From Scytalidium lignicola (lineage: Eukaryota > Ascomycota > Leotiomycetes), in assembly GCA_002812745.2 (NCBI GenBank), contig NCSJ02000251.1, positions 1-62,969 of the forward strand: a stretch of DNA of 62,969 nt. The letters are read 5' to 3'. Of this stretch, positions 1-11,376 are shown in pieces (position 1 is the first letter of the stretch; every line of letters starts with the position of its first letter). The notes beneath the pieces were generated by a model. It was given only the letters and a program-made list of their open reading frames with translations, did no database searches and had not been told where the DNA came from. The translations under genes and the position numbers were made by a program.

Positions 1-2340
1 AATAATTTGATAAAATATATTATACATACAACACATTTACTATTCTACATCTAGTTTAACATCTAATTCTACAAAAGTTAGAAGTAATACTGTAAAAACC
101 ATATTAAGAACAACAAATGCTTAGAGGACAATCCGTTAAACTTAAAAGTACATATTCTATATACAATAAGCATAGAAAATCAAATATTGTATTATTGAAA
201 TTCTTCTTACTTCTACATTAAACAACAACATCACAAATTAAGATATAATTGCCTTTTCCACAAAACTCAAGGCTAAAACCACAAGAACTGTAAATACTAT
301 AACATCCAGATGTACATAAGCTTGATAAAGAACATTACATGTTTATAATAACTTGGAATCTAAACAATCAGATTCTTAAAAAAAAANCCTTAAAGTATAC
401 TATTATAAAGGTTAAGGGCTTATATAATATCTTTAAACTTAATACTTAAGAGAATAATAATTATAATTTACAAGACAATAATTAAGAGAAAGTTTAAGTT
501 GACCTTTTTCAAATGAAACTAAGAGTTACTAAGTTGATCTGATAAGTAATTTAAAAAANCCATCAAACAACATAATGTATCTACTATCTTCTCTCAATTT
601 TATAAAGATCTAACAAGAAGTTAAAGATAGTATAGTTATAATTATACACAAAACATACTAAAGAATACAACTTCTATATTATAATTATATTTAACAAGTG
701 ATTTATCTTATAAGTAGGTATAATTAAACTGTTAATCAATATACAAGTTGTTTTTAGATGTTCTTGTAAGATAGTCTTACTTATACTTTTATCCTATTAC
801 ACTATGTTTTAATATACAGAATTATTAACTCTACTAGTTATACAATATGAACATTACCTCTTAGATTAAAAGTAGCTTAGATTTTCTTATTATAAAAGTT
901 ATTATTTAGCTGTTCAAGAGAGAAAAGACTACTTAATAGTACTTTTACTTAATAAAGTTTTTAAACAGATTACTTAATATACAAACAAATAGTTATAAGT
1001 AATAGTCTTTGTTAAAGTAATCTTGTACTTTGTTAAATCTACTATTAACACTTATTCTAAAGCTTAACCAAGGGTAATTATTGTTTAATTAATATATACA
1101 TCCTGTAATGTACAAATGTTAATGTTAGAAATCTTTATCTTGTAATATAAACTCTGACTATAATTACATTTCCTTTTATAACTAATTATTCTAATCTTAT
1201 ATCATGATAACTTCTGTAGAATACAATGTTCAAGGCTTTTGACTTTTCCCTTTTTTNATAAAAAGCAAAACTACTAAGTATTAAGATATTAAGATAAGAA
1301 AAAAGACTTCTCTAATATAATTACTTATAATAATTCTAAACATTAAAGCTTTGTTATTATTTATCAGTCTTTATACTATATTTAAAATTATAATATTTAA
1401 TAACTCTTAAGTAACTCTTTTATCATCAAGTATAACCAATGCTTATTTAGCTACTTAAGATACTAATCTTAACTATGATCTACTATATATTTAATATCTT
1501 TTTNAAACTCGTTGATATATACATAAGTAATCATTTTTTTACTTCTTTTTTTTACTTATAACAAATTCTTTAACATTAACATTAGCAAAGTAAAACACAA
1601 NTATCTTTAAGTATATTATATATAATAAAATACTAATCTTCCTTAAAAGCTCTTATTACTGTTATAAGGGAATCTTATAATAACTAAACCATATTATTAT
1701 AAGGTAATATATTCATTTACTAATATATATCAGATTTATATAATTATAAATTTAAGTTAGTATACCTTATAAATCTTAACAATAAGGATTTCTGCTTTAA
1801 TGTAAAAGACATATAAGTTTTCAATGATATTATTGTTTGATTGTTTAAATAATCTACTAATCATAAAAAGCTAGAACATTATAATTATAAACGAAATAAG
1901 GATAACTACTTAGCCAAACTATACTATTAAACTTTATTTTAACCTTCTTAACAACTAAGAAGTCATAACCAATGTTGATAAGACCTTTATAAAACAACTA
2001 AGAAAAATACAAATAAACACTTCAGACTTATAATAAGATCTTCTACTTGTTGAAGAGGATTATTATATACAATAACTTACTAATATCATCTTAGATGATT
2101 TCAATTATAAATAATACTAAACTCTTGAATATAACAAATACTTGCTTGAAATACAATGTAATAACTATTTTCTATAAGATGTTATTATATCTAATTTGGT
2201 TTTTACACTATATTAATAAGTATAAGAATAAGTTCTTATTCAATATTAAGTTCTAATATAATAACATTTATAAGTAAGAATATCTAAGGATTCATTGTTA
2301 GAAGTAATCTTAAAATACATTAACTTTTCCAATAAGATTA
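1..2340. other. AT-rich gene-free desert
   Basis: The stretch is almost entirely A and T, dense in TA steps and in-frame stops on both strands, and no open frame of gene size is visible. This is the texture of RIP-decayed repeats. I could not recognise a retrotransposon catalytic motif here, so the original element is unknown. Several N characters follow A or T homopolymers (near 387, 559, 1257, 1504), pointing to uncertain run lengths rather than biology. Confidence 0.7.
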
Positions 2341-2354
2341 CTATTTAATTCTAG

Positions 2355-2949
2355 ACTGGCCGAACGGTCCAGACGAAACCGTACGGTCTGAACCGTACGG
2401 TCTGGGTGCCTTACAGTCTGGACCGAACTGTAAGGCATCCAGACGAGACCAGACTGTAAGGCAACCAGACCGTAAGGCATCAAATTATAAGGTATCTAAA
2501 CCGTACAGTCTGAAATTTAAAGCCTTAATACCTTACAGTCTGGTTAGACCGTCAGACTGTATAAATTTAAATTTAAATTAAAACAATAAATATAATTATT
2601 TATTAATAAATTATTTATTAAATAAAAACAGTAACATTTTACAATAACGGTAATATAAATTAAATTTAATAAATAATTANTATTTATTATTTTAATTTAA
2701 AATTTAGCTGAGACTGTACGGTCTACAGTCTCAAAACGGTCCCCATATTTATTTGGTTTCAGACCGTAGACTGTACGGTCCGGTCTCAAATTTTTGACTT
2801 CAGACTGTAGTCCTCACAGTCTGGACCGTACGGTCTACAGTCTGAAAACGGTCCCCACAATTTAAATTGCTCAGACCATGGTCTGAAACAGTCCGTAAAA
2901 ACCTCACAATCTAGTCCAGACCACGGTCCAATGCAACGGTCCGGCCAGT
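2355..2949. mobile_element. 595-bp non-autonomous inverted-repeat element
   Basis: A GC-richer island in AT-rich DNA. It begins actggccg and ends cggccagt, an 8-bp perfect terminal inverted repeat. It is flanked by the perfect 14-bp direct repeat ctatttaattctag at 2341-2354 and 2950-2963, which looks like a target-site duplication. Inside are many copies of the palindromic core CCGTACGGT within longer CAGACCGTACGGTCTG-like blocks on both sides of an AT-rich centre (about 2570-2705), so the element could fold extensively. It has no coding potential. A 14-bp duplication is longer than usual for hAT (8 bp), Tc1/mariner (TA) or Mutator-like (8-11 bp) elements, so the family is unassigned. Confidence 0.7.
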
Positions 2950-2963
2950 CTATTTAATTCTAG

Positions 2964-3847
2964 GATAATGTCCAAGTAAATTGTGATTTTAACTATATCC
3001 TTATACCAAAGAAGAACTTTACCAGTTTTGGAGTATATATATTATTTAAGAACTAGTTCTAAGTTAGAGTAATAACATTTCTGATATTGTAATAATGATC
3101 AAAACTCATCGTTAGTATATAACAAGAGTTTTACCTGCACTCAAAACATAACCGTTTTTATGAATAACATTTATACATATAATAACTTTGTATTAGCTTA
3201 TAAAATCTTATCTACATCTATTCAAGGTTTAAATTTGCATTTAGATTTTAGTTACTTATTTATGACTAACTAGACATTTTGTACTTTTTACTCTTGTAAT
3301 GTCATTATTATTACTAAAAGAATAAACTTCTAAAGCTTTACTAATTAATATACGAATATCTTAACTATATAATTTTAGACTTAAAACTCATTTACCGACC
3401 TTACAGTCCTAGAAGTTAAGGATATTATTTGTATAAAATAAGTACATAAGTACTATTATCTTATTATTCTACAGATAATTAATTTACATGATAAAAATAA
3501 TAGTCCTCTTAAAGGGGTTTATACTCTTAGACTTGTGCTTTAAGCTACCCTAACTGTTTTTATTACAATAATATATATTATTAAATAGAAGTTGAATATG
3601 AAGCTAATTCTAGTAATAGAACCCTTGCTTAGCCTACTCCTTCAAGAACCTTCAAATCCTATAGCAACTATCATAAGGTTATAGTAAATTGAACTTTGTG
3701 TTCAAATTGCTTTGAATTATTCTATAACTTGTTTATAATTTTTAAGCAAGTTCACCTGGAATTCACCTCCTCTAATGTACAGCTAACATAGAAATTTAAG
3801 TATAAACTTATCTATAAACATCGATTACACTAACATAATTGTTAAGA
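2964..3847. other. AT-rich gene-free stretch
   Basis: AT-rich sequence with no recognisable gene between the inverted-repeat element and the LysM gene. It probably includes the promoter of the LysM gene, but RIP-like decay has removed any clear promoter signal. Confidence 0.5.
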
Positions 3848-5374
3848 ATGACTATTAGTAAGTTTCTAAGACTAATTTTTGTTAACACAAATTCTAAATC
3901 TTACACTTCCAATATTGCACTAATAAATGGAACCATAATACCTACACCATTTACAATAACAGCACCAACACCAACACTATCCAGTATCATTGCTAAATGT
4001 TACAATTAGTATATACTTAAATCTGGCGATTACTGCAGACTCATTAAGCTTGAATTTAGTCTCAATCTAGGTTCCCTACAAGCATATAATCCAAGCATTA
4101 ACAATGCTTATAACAATCTAGTAGTAAAGAATGCCTATTACATCGATGAAGCAGGACTTAGTCGCGTTTCCAACTACACTACCGTGTCTACGCCTGCCCC
4201 AACCGCAACTAGCACCACAAAGACATGCTATAAGTGGCATGTGCTGAAGACTAACAACACCTGTACATTACTAATAGAAGAATATGACCTCTCACTAAAC
4301 CTCCTTCGCGTATGGAATCCAAATATAAACAGCACCTGTTCAAACCTAGTCGTTGGAGACGCCTACTGCGTGGATGGATCAAACATGATAGCTACATTCA
4401 CTACGGTCTCCCCTCCTGCAACAACCCCCTCGGGTACAGTAAATCCCTGCTATAGATGGCACACAGTTGTCAGCGAAGATTCCTGTCAACTTATTCAAGA
4501 TAAATACAGAGTTTCCCTTGCTTTACTTCAAGCTTGGAATCCTAGCATTAACAGCGCATACTCGAACTTAGTCAATGAAGACGCCTATTATGTCGACGAC
4601 GCTGGCCGCTCTTCTTCACTGAGCACAGCAGCACCACCCGGTCCAACACCCTCCGGCACTTGGCCAACCTGCTACGAGTGGTACATAGTTGTTTCTGGAG
4701 ATTCCTGCGCTGCAATCGAGACCAAATATGGCATTTACTTCGACTTATTCCGTGCATGGAACCTTAATATTAACGTTAACTGTACAAATCTACAGGTGGG
4801 AGACGCGTATTGCGTAAATGGCGCAGGTAATATTTCAACTACCACGACTACAAAGACAACAACTACCACTACAAAGACCACTACAAAGACCACTACAAAG
4901 GCAACTACTACGACTGGCAATGGTATTACAACTCCTACACCAATCCAAACGGGAATGGCAACAAACTGTGACAAGTTCCATTTGGTAGTGTCTGGAGACC
5001 AGTGTGGAGCTATCGCCGCTAACGCTGGTATTTCTCTCGCCCAATTCTACTCCTGGAACCCTGCGGTTGGAAGTACTTGTGCTACTTTGTTCTTGGGTTA
5101 TTATGTGTGTATTGATGTCATTGGAGTAACACCTACCACTACACACACGACAACTACCACCAAGGGCAATGGTGTCACAACTCCAACACCAATCCAAACC
5201 GGGATGGTAACAAACTGTGATAAATTCCACTTGGTGGTTTCCGGAGACCAGTGTGGTGCTATCGCCTCTAATGCTGGCATTACTCTAACTCAATTTTACT
5301 CTTGGAACCCTGCGGTTGGAAGTACTTGTGCTACTCTATTTTTAGGCTACTATGTATGTATTGGAATTTTGTAA
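3848..5374 (+). pseudogene. six-module LysM protein gene, one nonsense codon
   Basis: The frame opens at ATG 3848 and runs to TAA at 5372-5374 with a single in-frame TAG at 4007-4009. From about 3998 the frame encodes six cysteine-bearing LysM modules, each with a CYxW(Y/H)-type start, a WNP-type core and an AYCVD/YYVCI-type end. Linkers between them are Thr/Pro/Lys rich. The TAG sits in module 1 where modules 2-4 have Trp, so TGG-to-TAG by a G-to-A change is the likely cause. Modules 5 and 6 (about 4965-5120 and 5213-5368) are nearly identical, a recent duplication. Fungal LysM proteins are usually secreted and bind chitin. The N-terminus here is weakly hydrophobic and a clear signal peptide is not visible, perhaps because the 5' end is RIP-damaged. 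An open frame also begins at a GTG at 4184, but that is not a fungal start. A short intron over the TAG is a less likely alternative. Confidence 0.75.
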
Positions 5375-6163
5375 ATATGCTAGCTAAATTAGAAGATGAA
5401 ATAGGGAGGGGAGCAGTAGTGTTGGAATGGATTTGAGGGGTGTTTACTTGTTCCTCCGTTTTAGTGAAATTCCAACCCCCCATTGTTTATAATAGAGGCT
5501 TTTATCGTTGTAGAATAACACGACATTCCGGCGCTAGCCAGGTACACGGCAGAGGGGTGGGATGTTTTTCCCCTGCATAGTTTCTTACCCCTACTTCTGT
5601 TGGTTATGCAATGTAATCACCTGTAATCACCAACAAATTAATATAAAAATTTATCTCACGCAGGGGGAGGGGTAGAATGCGCAACCGAGACATACATATT
5701 GTGCGGACAACATGAGTCTACCACGCCATTCATAGGGGATTTGAGTCTGCGAAGCTCGTTGGAAGAACTGCACTTTCCTCGAGGTAACGCGGATGTCAGA
5801 AAGAATGCGTACAGTGTTGACCGCAATGGTAAGAAATAGATTGGACAACCCCTGCTCATTCAGGCTAGCGCCCCGAGCGAGTGGGGAATAAAGAACTGTT
5901 GAATTAAAACAGGCCCTCAGGGATAGTATTACCTAAAATAGCTTAGTAGAGTTTCAGAGTAGAGAGCTTCATAAAAGCTCGTTCTTGACAGACAGCAAGA
6001 ACAACCAAGAATCAATCACTGGCAGAAGTCACAATTCAACAAGAACCGACTTGCTGTCGCCCATCACGCCCTGCTCCTTTTGGTTTTCGTTCTTCGTTGC
6101 TTTTACGAGTTATAAGCACTTACCACCTATTTTCTAAGACCCCGACTTTTACATCATCCCAAA
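5375..6163. other. intergenic region
   Basis: No gene is supported here. Base composition returns to near normal after the LysM gene. The only open frames are two overlapping minus-strand frames under 70 codons without recognisable content. It should contain the promoter of the gene starting at 6164. Confidence 0.5.
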
Positions 6164-7174
6164 ATGGCCCCATTTGATCCACAAAGAATATCTGCTCTTT
6201 TCCTCCAATTGTACACGGTCTTAATTGACATGCGTTTCATCCCTGCCTCTCATCTCCACCAAGCACCTCACAACCCGCCGATAAACACAGAAAAATGTAG
6301 AGCACTTGGAATGTCACCAGAAGTTATTGACCTCTTAGAACGTCTTCCGTATCTTGTCGATTCTGAAAGCTACGGAACAGTCATGACACCAGGCTATGTA
6401 ATTGCACCCGAGATGCTAAGTCTAAGTTTCCTTCCAGATCCCGACTCCAGGGACGCCTTGCAAATCGCCAGAGATCCAAACGATGTTTGCGGCCAAGAGA
6501 TAACAAATGAAAATGCATATATTGAGCCCTGGTCTTGTTACTTTGACACNCAATATAGAGAATCATCGTGGGTGGTGTTTAATACTAGAGAAAGTTAGTA
6601 TAATTTTTGTTTTGTAATTTTTTATACATTTCTCATAAAAATTAAAAAACTAATTATTTTGCAAAGACACCATTACTGATGTCAATTGGTCAAAACGAAG
6701 CAGTTTATGGCCAGATCCGCCGGCTGGGAGTAATAGGTGGTATTACAATAATCGGCCTGCTAAGCCCGCTGAGCAGTTTTTGGAGGACTGGATTCAGAAA
6801 TTTATACAATTAGAATGGATTCCTTACGAAAGTTTGGGTGGGTGGCCGGGTATTTTTATGCAGGGAAATAGAGAAGTGAGTTATCGTGGAAATCATATTA
6901 AGGCTTTTTTTTATTCTAATATCTTCCCTTGAAGTATCCACAACTTCGAGACCTATATCGATCTCATGGCTGGCCAAACAATTTTAGACCGGAGGAGTTT
7001 CTACGTGGCCTAGAAGAATTTAACGAAGAAGAGAGGCAAAGAGATATACGAGAAAAAGAGTTATTGTACCCAGGATATAGAGAAGCTAGACTACTGAGAG
7101 AAACTAGAGAAAGAGAAGCTAGAGAAGCTGAAGAGAGGGAAGAGCGTGAGCGTGCAAACAGGGATGAGTTATAA
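6164..7174 (+). CDS. unknown three-exon protein with charged C-terminal helix
   Basis: I do not recognise the family. The model is exons 6164-6593, 6667-6875 and 6935-7174, giving 292 residues. Intron 1 (donor GTTAGT) and intron 2 (donor GTGAGT) both keep frame, and both end in AAG rather than the more usual YAG. The N-terminal part begins MAPFDPQRIS and is rich in Pro and aliphatic residues. The second exon has many Trp and aromatic residues. The third exon ends in about 50 residues of alternating Glu and Arg, likely a charged helix or coiled coil. No signal peptide or membrane segment is seen. One N lies in exon 1 near 6550 without breaking frame. The intact frame across two introns argues for a real gene. 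Confidence 0.6.
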
Positions 7175-7565
7175 TACCCAGAATTCCCTTTTTTTTTTTC
7201 TAAAAAGGAGAGTGTTTATTATCGCATTCTGATCTCAAGAAATCAAACGATTCTATTCTTCGATATCCTCATTCTTATTGCCCTACGTAAAAGTACTGTC
7301 TCTTTCAATTTCTTCTGCAGCTAGTTAGTTGCCTGAACCGGAAGGACAAGTGCCGTAAGCGCAATTCTCCGGGCAAGGGTTTGTAAAAAAAAAAATGTAG
7401 AGATCTCTAGAAGATTTAATTTAATCGTAGCTGGATAGCAAGACTTCCAAATTATTATTATCGCTTCAATTTATAGCTCGTACTTTTAGACATGATAGAC
7501 ATTGCACACGGAGTACGGATGAGTGAGTTAGGGTCTCCAATAGTCCCTTGTATCTCTATAGTGTG
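7175..7565. other. intergenic region left of the Mutator-like element
   Basis: No gene or repeat was recognised. It holds the 3' flank of the unknown gene and ends at the 8-bp target duplication of the transposon that begins at 7574. Confidence 0.5.
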
Positions 7566-7573
7566 TTGTTATA

Positions 7574-7631
7574 GGCTTTGACTAAATCGACTCACGAAAT
7601 TTGTTAAATCGACTCACGCAACCGATACCGG
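7574..7631 (+). repeat. left 58-bp terminal inverted repeat of the MULE
   Basis: Identical in reverse complement to 10051-10108. It contains two copies of AAATCGACTCACG. Confidence 0.95.
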
Positions 7632-7741
7632 ATCAACCTCAGGCAGAGCAACTACTTCCGATCGCATACAAATTATTACTGTAGCACAAGTACACTTTAT
7701 GAATTGCAATTATCCTATAACAACACTTCTAACAGCGATAT

Positions 7742-9857
7742 TTAAACTAATTCATTAGGAGTCTCCACTTCAATACAATCTTGTGTTTCATTTAGCATTG
7801 CCTTGTCAGCTATATTAGCTGACGACTCCACATAATCGTCTTTGTATATCGATGAAATCCCTCTCATATAACCTCGTTCACGAACAGTTCCGGGTTCATA
7901 GTTGTCAATATGACCTTGTTCAAATCGTAGCATGGATAATCGAGTAGTTGATGATGGTGAAATATATAACTGTTCCTTAGGTATAGGCGACAAATCTACA
8001 GCTGCAGGAGTTGTACTAGGAGGCAATTCAAAGTCTGACGGTAATCGTTTAGTACTAGATTCAGCTATACCTTTACCTCGACCTAATGTTCCCTTAGGCC
8101 TGCCTTTACCACGAATCACAATTGGATCAAGCACTTGAATTGGAGTAAGCCCTTGAAAGGTTTCAAGCGATCGATAATATAGTTAATGCGGATGAATATC
8201 TTGAATCCGAACTGACTCTCCATCTTTAATTCTACTCTAAATTGTATGGTAACAAGGGAGGCCCATTGACTCCTAGATTGTACAGTTGCATTCAGTAGTT
8301 GGTAAACCACTTTTTGGCAATTTGCTTACTTCAGAATGAAGTTTCTGCAATGTATATCCATGGATATGGCCAATCAATTCAGCAAACCAAGGCAAATTGA
8401 TATTATGCTTTGGCTGGAGTTGATCACGAGCTACAACTTCAGTAATTCCTTGGTGTTGTGTACTTCAAAACAACTCCAGGCGATCAAATACTTTATTTAA
8501 GTCTCTAGTTGATCGTTGTAAGTATGACTTTAAAATACTATGGCAACCTTCGATTGAAGACGTGACTAAAACACTAAAATGGAAGTTTTGATCTATCTAG
8601 TATTTAACTAGCTTTTCTTTCTACGGAATGAGCTAAGTGTTCATAATATATTTGATTGCATTATGATTGAATTTCTGCAATTCGACTAGATTCTTAGCAT
8701 ATTTACGTTTAGTTTCAGAGTTAAAAACATCAACGTAAATCTTGAGAAATGCCTTGAATTGAGAATGTCATGTTAAGCCTCCATTTTTCCCTTCAACTGG
8801 AGCAAGGAAATATTTCTTCGTTTTAGCTAATATATTCATATTAACATGCTAGCGACAAAGGAGATGAATTGATCCAGGGAATAATGCATCTATAGCTTTG
8901 ATCAAAGCTAATTCCTTATCAGTAGCTATAAAGAATAACTGTTGAATTTGATGGTGTTGCATTATTCCTTGGAGTTGACTGAGTACTTATTTGTAGGATT
9001 TCTCTGTTTCATTTGACAAAAATGCAATTCCCATTTGAATAACTTTATTTCCTCCAGTTATAATGCAAATGTTAAGCAATAGCATATCAAATCGATTAGT
9101 CTTATAAGTGTAATCCATCAATAGAATGTCAGGATTTTGTTTATAAAGCTTTAAAGTTATAGAGTGGATAAATAACAACTGAGTGAGGGTATTATTCGAA
9201 TTGGTTTCATATATTGAACTAAATCCACGCTCTTCTAATTTGCGCTTACACTATTAGTATTTGATTAATATAAGGCTTACATATAACACTTACAGCAAAT
9301 CCTGAATTGGAGTTCTTCCTCCTAATTCTTGATTCTATACTAATTAAGTTATATTCCTGATATTAACATTAGTTAAGTGGATATCAGGAAAATCAATGTA
9401 TAAAGCACTTAGGATTTGTGCATTAGCTACACCAGATCTCCATAAAGACTTAATTCGATTACGAATAGTAGAGTCCAATGAAGTAATTCTATAAGCAGAA
9501 TAAGTTACAGGAGATATAGATGTTATATGATTATGTGTAGCTTTGAAAACCTTTAATAACCAAGTACTTAAAATAATATCTTTTAATGTAATTACTCTTA
9601 TTTGACAATTGTANTTTTTTTGAACCTGACTTATTACACTGTTTACTTGGATGAACAGTAGGATTCTTGCCTTTAGAATCATAGTTGCCAGCACGATCAT
9701 AATAATACACTACACGTATTGGCGTTGAGCTTCGAATGCGAAAAGCATATCCATTCTTAGATGCATGCGCTTGAATTGCAGCAAAAAGTGTGTCAGTGTC
9801 AGTATAGATAGCTTCAGGAGGTGCAGGGCTACATGAAGAGGGCAATTGAGTAGCCAT
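7742..9857 (-). pseudogene. decayed Mutator-like transposase
   Basis: Read on the minus strand from ATG at 9857. The N-terminal piece (9857 to about 9531) has the short FAR1-like zinc-binding/DNA-binding start seen in fungal MULE transposases (a FAAIQAHASKNGYAF-type segment). A middle piece at 9178-8987 carries the transposase core signature LLMDYTYKTNRF, where the first catalytic Asp of the DDE core is expected. The C-terminal piece (8134-7742) has the low-complexity Lys/Arg/Gly-rich tail (GRPKGTLGRGKG) typical of the family. Stops and frameshifts separate the pieces, with many C-to-T and G-to-A type changes and one N near 9614. No full-length product is possible. Confidence 0.85.
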
Positions 9858-10050
9858 TGCTACAGTAGCAGGAGTAGTAGCAGGAAGTAGTAATAGGAGG
9901 TGGTAACAGGAAGTAGCAACAAGAGTGGTGGAGTAGTAGCAAAAGAATTAGTAAAATTGCGATAAGTGCGAAAAGTGCGAAAAGTCGCAATTCATGACTG
10001 GGTTAAGTGTTTCCTTACTAATTTGTATGTAAGCGCATGGTCCGTGGATG

Positions 10051-10108
10051 CCGGTATCGGTTGCGTGAGTCGATTTAACAAATTTCGTGAGTCGATTTAG
10101 TCAAAGCC
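10051..10108 (-). repeat. right 58-bp terminal inverted repeat of the MULE
   Basis: Identical in reverse complement to 7574-7631. The match ends abruptly inside the element, after CCGG. Confidence 0.95.
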
Positions 10109-10116
10109 TTGTTATA

Positions 10117-10451
10117 CTCTTCAAGTTTTAGAAACTAGGGTATTAAAATCATTCCATATTCAGACTTAAAGAAATATCGTCCTATAGAAATGCATTGTTG
10201 GCCCCTAAACCCAGGCTGAAGCCCTAGCAGGGCTAGGCTGCGGAATGAGTACCCATGGGTGGGTTGAGCACCTCCAAAACCCACCCACTGGAGCTCTATG
10301 GGTTTTTTGCTAAAAATAAAAATAGCCCCATGGAGCTCCAGTGGATACCCACTGGATACCCAAAAAACCCAGTCAAATAACTTGTAATGCATAAATAATA
10401 CACAACTGTGGTATAACAGTATAAATTTAATTATATGAGAACGCGGGGTCC
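10117..10451. other. intergenic region with GC-rich inverted repeat
   Basis: No gene is supported. The stretch from about 10200 to 10380 is unusually rich in CCCA and TGGG blocks that recur on both strands and looks like part of a small repeat, with a hairpin at 10285-10344. No target duplication was found. Confidence 0.4.
10285..10344. repeat. imperfect hairpin in GC-rich small repeat
   Basis: The arm CCACTGGAGCTCTATGGG (10285-10302) pairs with the reverse complement of 10326-10344, with one mismatch, over a roughly 23-base A/T-rich loop. The neighbouring GTGGATACCCACTGGATACCC adds further self-complementarity. It may be the end of a non-autonomous DNA transposon. Confidence 0.45.
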
Positions 10452-10737
10452 TTGTGGTACTATACTCACCGACGGGGCACTGCTCAGGTCGGCGTTATCC
10501 TGGATAGACGTCGCTGTCCGTCAAGTAGTCGAATGGTGTCGATAACTCCGGCAGGGATGTCGACGATGTTGGTCGTGTTGAGTGAGTGGCTTCGTCGTGA
10601 GCATTGCGCGGTAGTTGTGCTTAGAGTATGGCGTTTGACGGGGCCGGTATTACAAGAGCTGCGTGAATGGTTAGTATCTGAAAACATCTTCATTAGGACT
10701 GCTGCTGCTGCTGCTACCTAACTTCATTGATACTGAC
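10452..10737. other. near-neutral composition stretch, no confident gene
   Basis: Overlapping open frames exist on both strands (10452-10721 plus, 10484-10693 minus) and neither has recognisable content. A short (GCT)n run lies near 10699-10717. I see no basis to choose a gene here. Confidence 0.35.
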
Positions 10738-11070
10738 TTAAAATAGTGGGATGATCCTGAGTGGCTGTTCTTCTTCCTCTTGGTAATTCTGGCATATCTC
10801 GCAAGGGGTATGCTCTGAGGCCTTGATCCAGAACGACCGAGAGACGTTGGCCCACTTGTCCTTCAACCATGAGTGCTTCTGCTCCTTGCGCTTGCAATGG
10901 TCGCAGGTCTCTAGTGCTATCTTCGGGTTCTGTTCATCGATGGTGTGATTTATCTGAACGAAGCCCAGTTGACCAGGCCGTAACTGGTACAGGACGGGAC
11001 AAGGACGGGAATACACTCCGCCGTGGTTTGTGCAACAGGAAGGACAGTGGTCTTGGAAAGCCGTGCACAT
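10738..11070 (-). CDS. possible cysteine-rich unknown protein
   Basis: A 111-residue minus-strand frame if the first ATG (11070) is used. The open frame continues upstream to 11097 without another ATG. It carries paired cysteines (CPSCC, CDHCKRK, CEICQNY) that could bind zinc, and an acidic stretch of four Glu. I do not recognise it. The lack of an upstream ATG and the nearby LTR-like sequence leave open that it is a gene fragment, a terminal exon, or part of a mobile element. No introns are evident. Confidence 0.35.
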   Translation of the reverse strand: MCTAFQDHCPSCCTNHGGVYSRPCPVLYQLRPGQLGFVQINHTIDEQNPKIALETCDHCKRKEQKHSWLKDKWANVSRSFWIKASEHTPCEICQNYQEEEEQPLRIIPLF

Positions 11071-11176
11071 CTTGTCTCGAGTTTCGAAGTTGTTCAAGTT
11101 TAAGCCAGCGATCCTCTGGCGAGGATTAGTGATGACAGAATAAACATAAGTTAGCTGACATGTCTTCGGTGGTCTG

Positions 11177-11376
11177 TGTTGAATGGTAGCCTACCGCCGC
11201 CTACAGGCAACCACTGTAGAGCTGTAATACGGCACGTAATATGGCCGTATTACAGGGGCCTACCGGCCCCTATATAAGTGGCCATACTTGCCCACTGTAC
11301 AGTAGTTAATTTAGTAGTCAATTTATATATATTCTATGGGAACCTATTACGATCGGCATATGTAACCTGTCCAACA
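11177..11376 (+). mobile_element. putative solo LTR
   Basis: The 200-bp stretch starts TGTTG and ends CAACA, the inverted ends expected of a long terminal repeat. It contains a TATATAAG box at about 11272 placed as in an LTR promoter. No 5-bp target duplication is visible (GTCTG on the left, CAAAC on the right), and no internal retroelement sequence follows. The identification rests on end structure and TATA position only. Confidence 0.45.

Larger units (their letters stand above)
7574..10108 (-). mobile_element. complete Mutator-like (MULE) DNA transposon, 2535 bp
   Basis: The ends are 58-bp terminal inverted repeats that match perfectly (7574-7631 and 10051-10108), starting GGCTTTGAC. They are flanked by the perfect 8-bp direct repeat TTGTTATA at 7566-7573 and 10109-10116. 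Each inverted repeat contains a tandem doublet of AAATCGACTCACG separated by about 9 bases, plausibly transposase binding sites. The interior encodes a decayed Mutator-type transposase on the minus strand. Mutator-like elements usually make 8-11 bp duplications, consistent with this. The intact ends with a broken gene imply the copy could only move if a transposase is supplied from elsewhere. Confidence 0.9.

Noticed and set aside
4184..4186. GTG as start of the LysM gene
   Set aside because: Fungi do not normally start at GTG, and an ATG at 3848 in the same frame gives an extra module interrupted by one stop.
10452..10721. Plus-strand 89-codon frame
   Set aside because: A similar-length frame lies on the opposite strand and neither has recognisable content.
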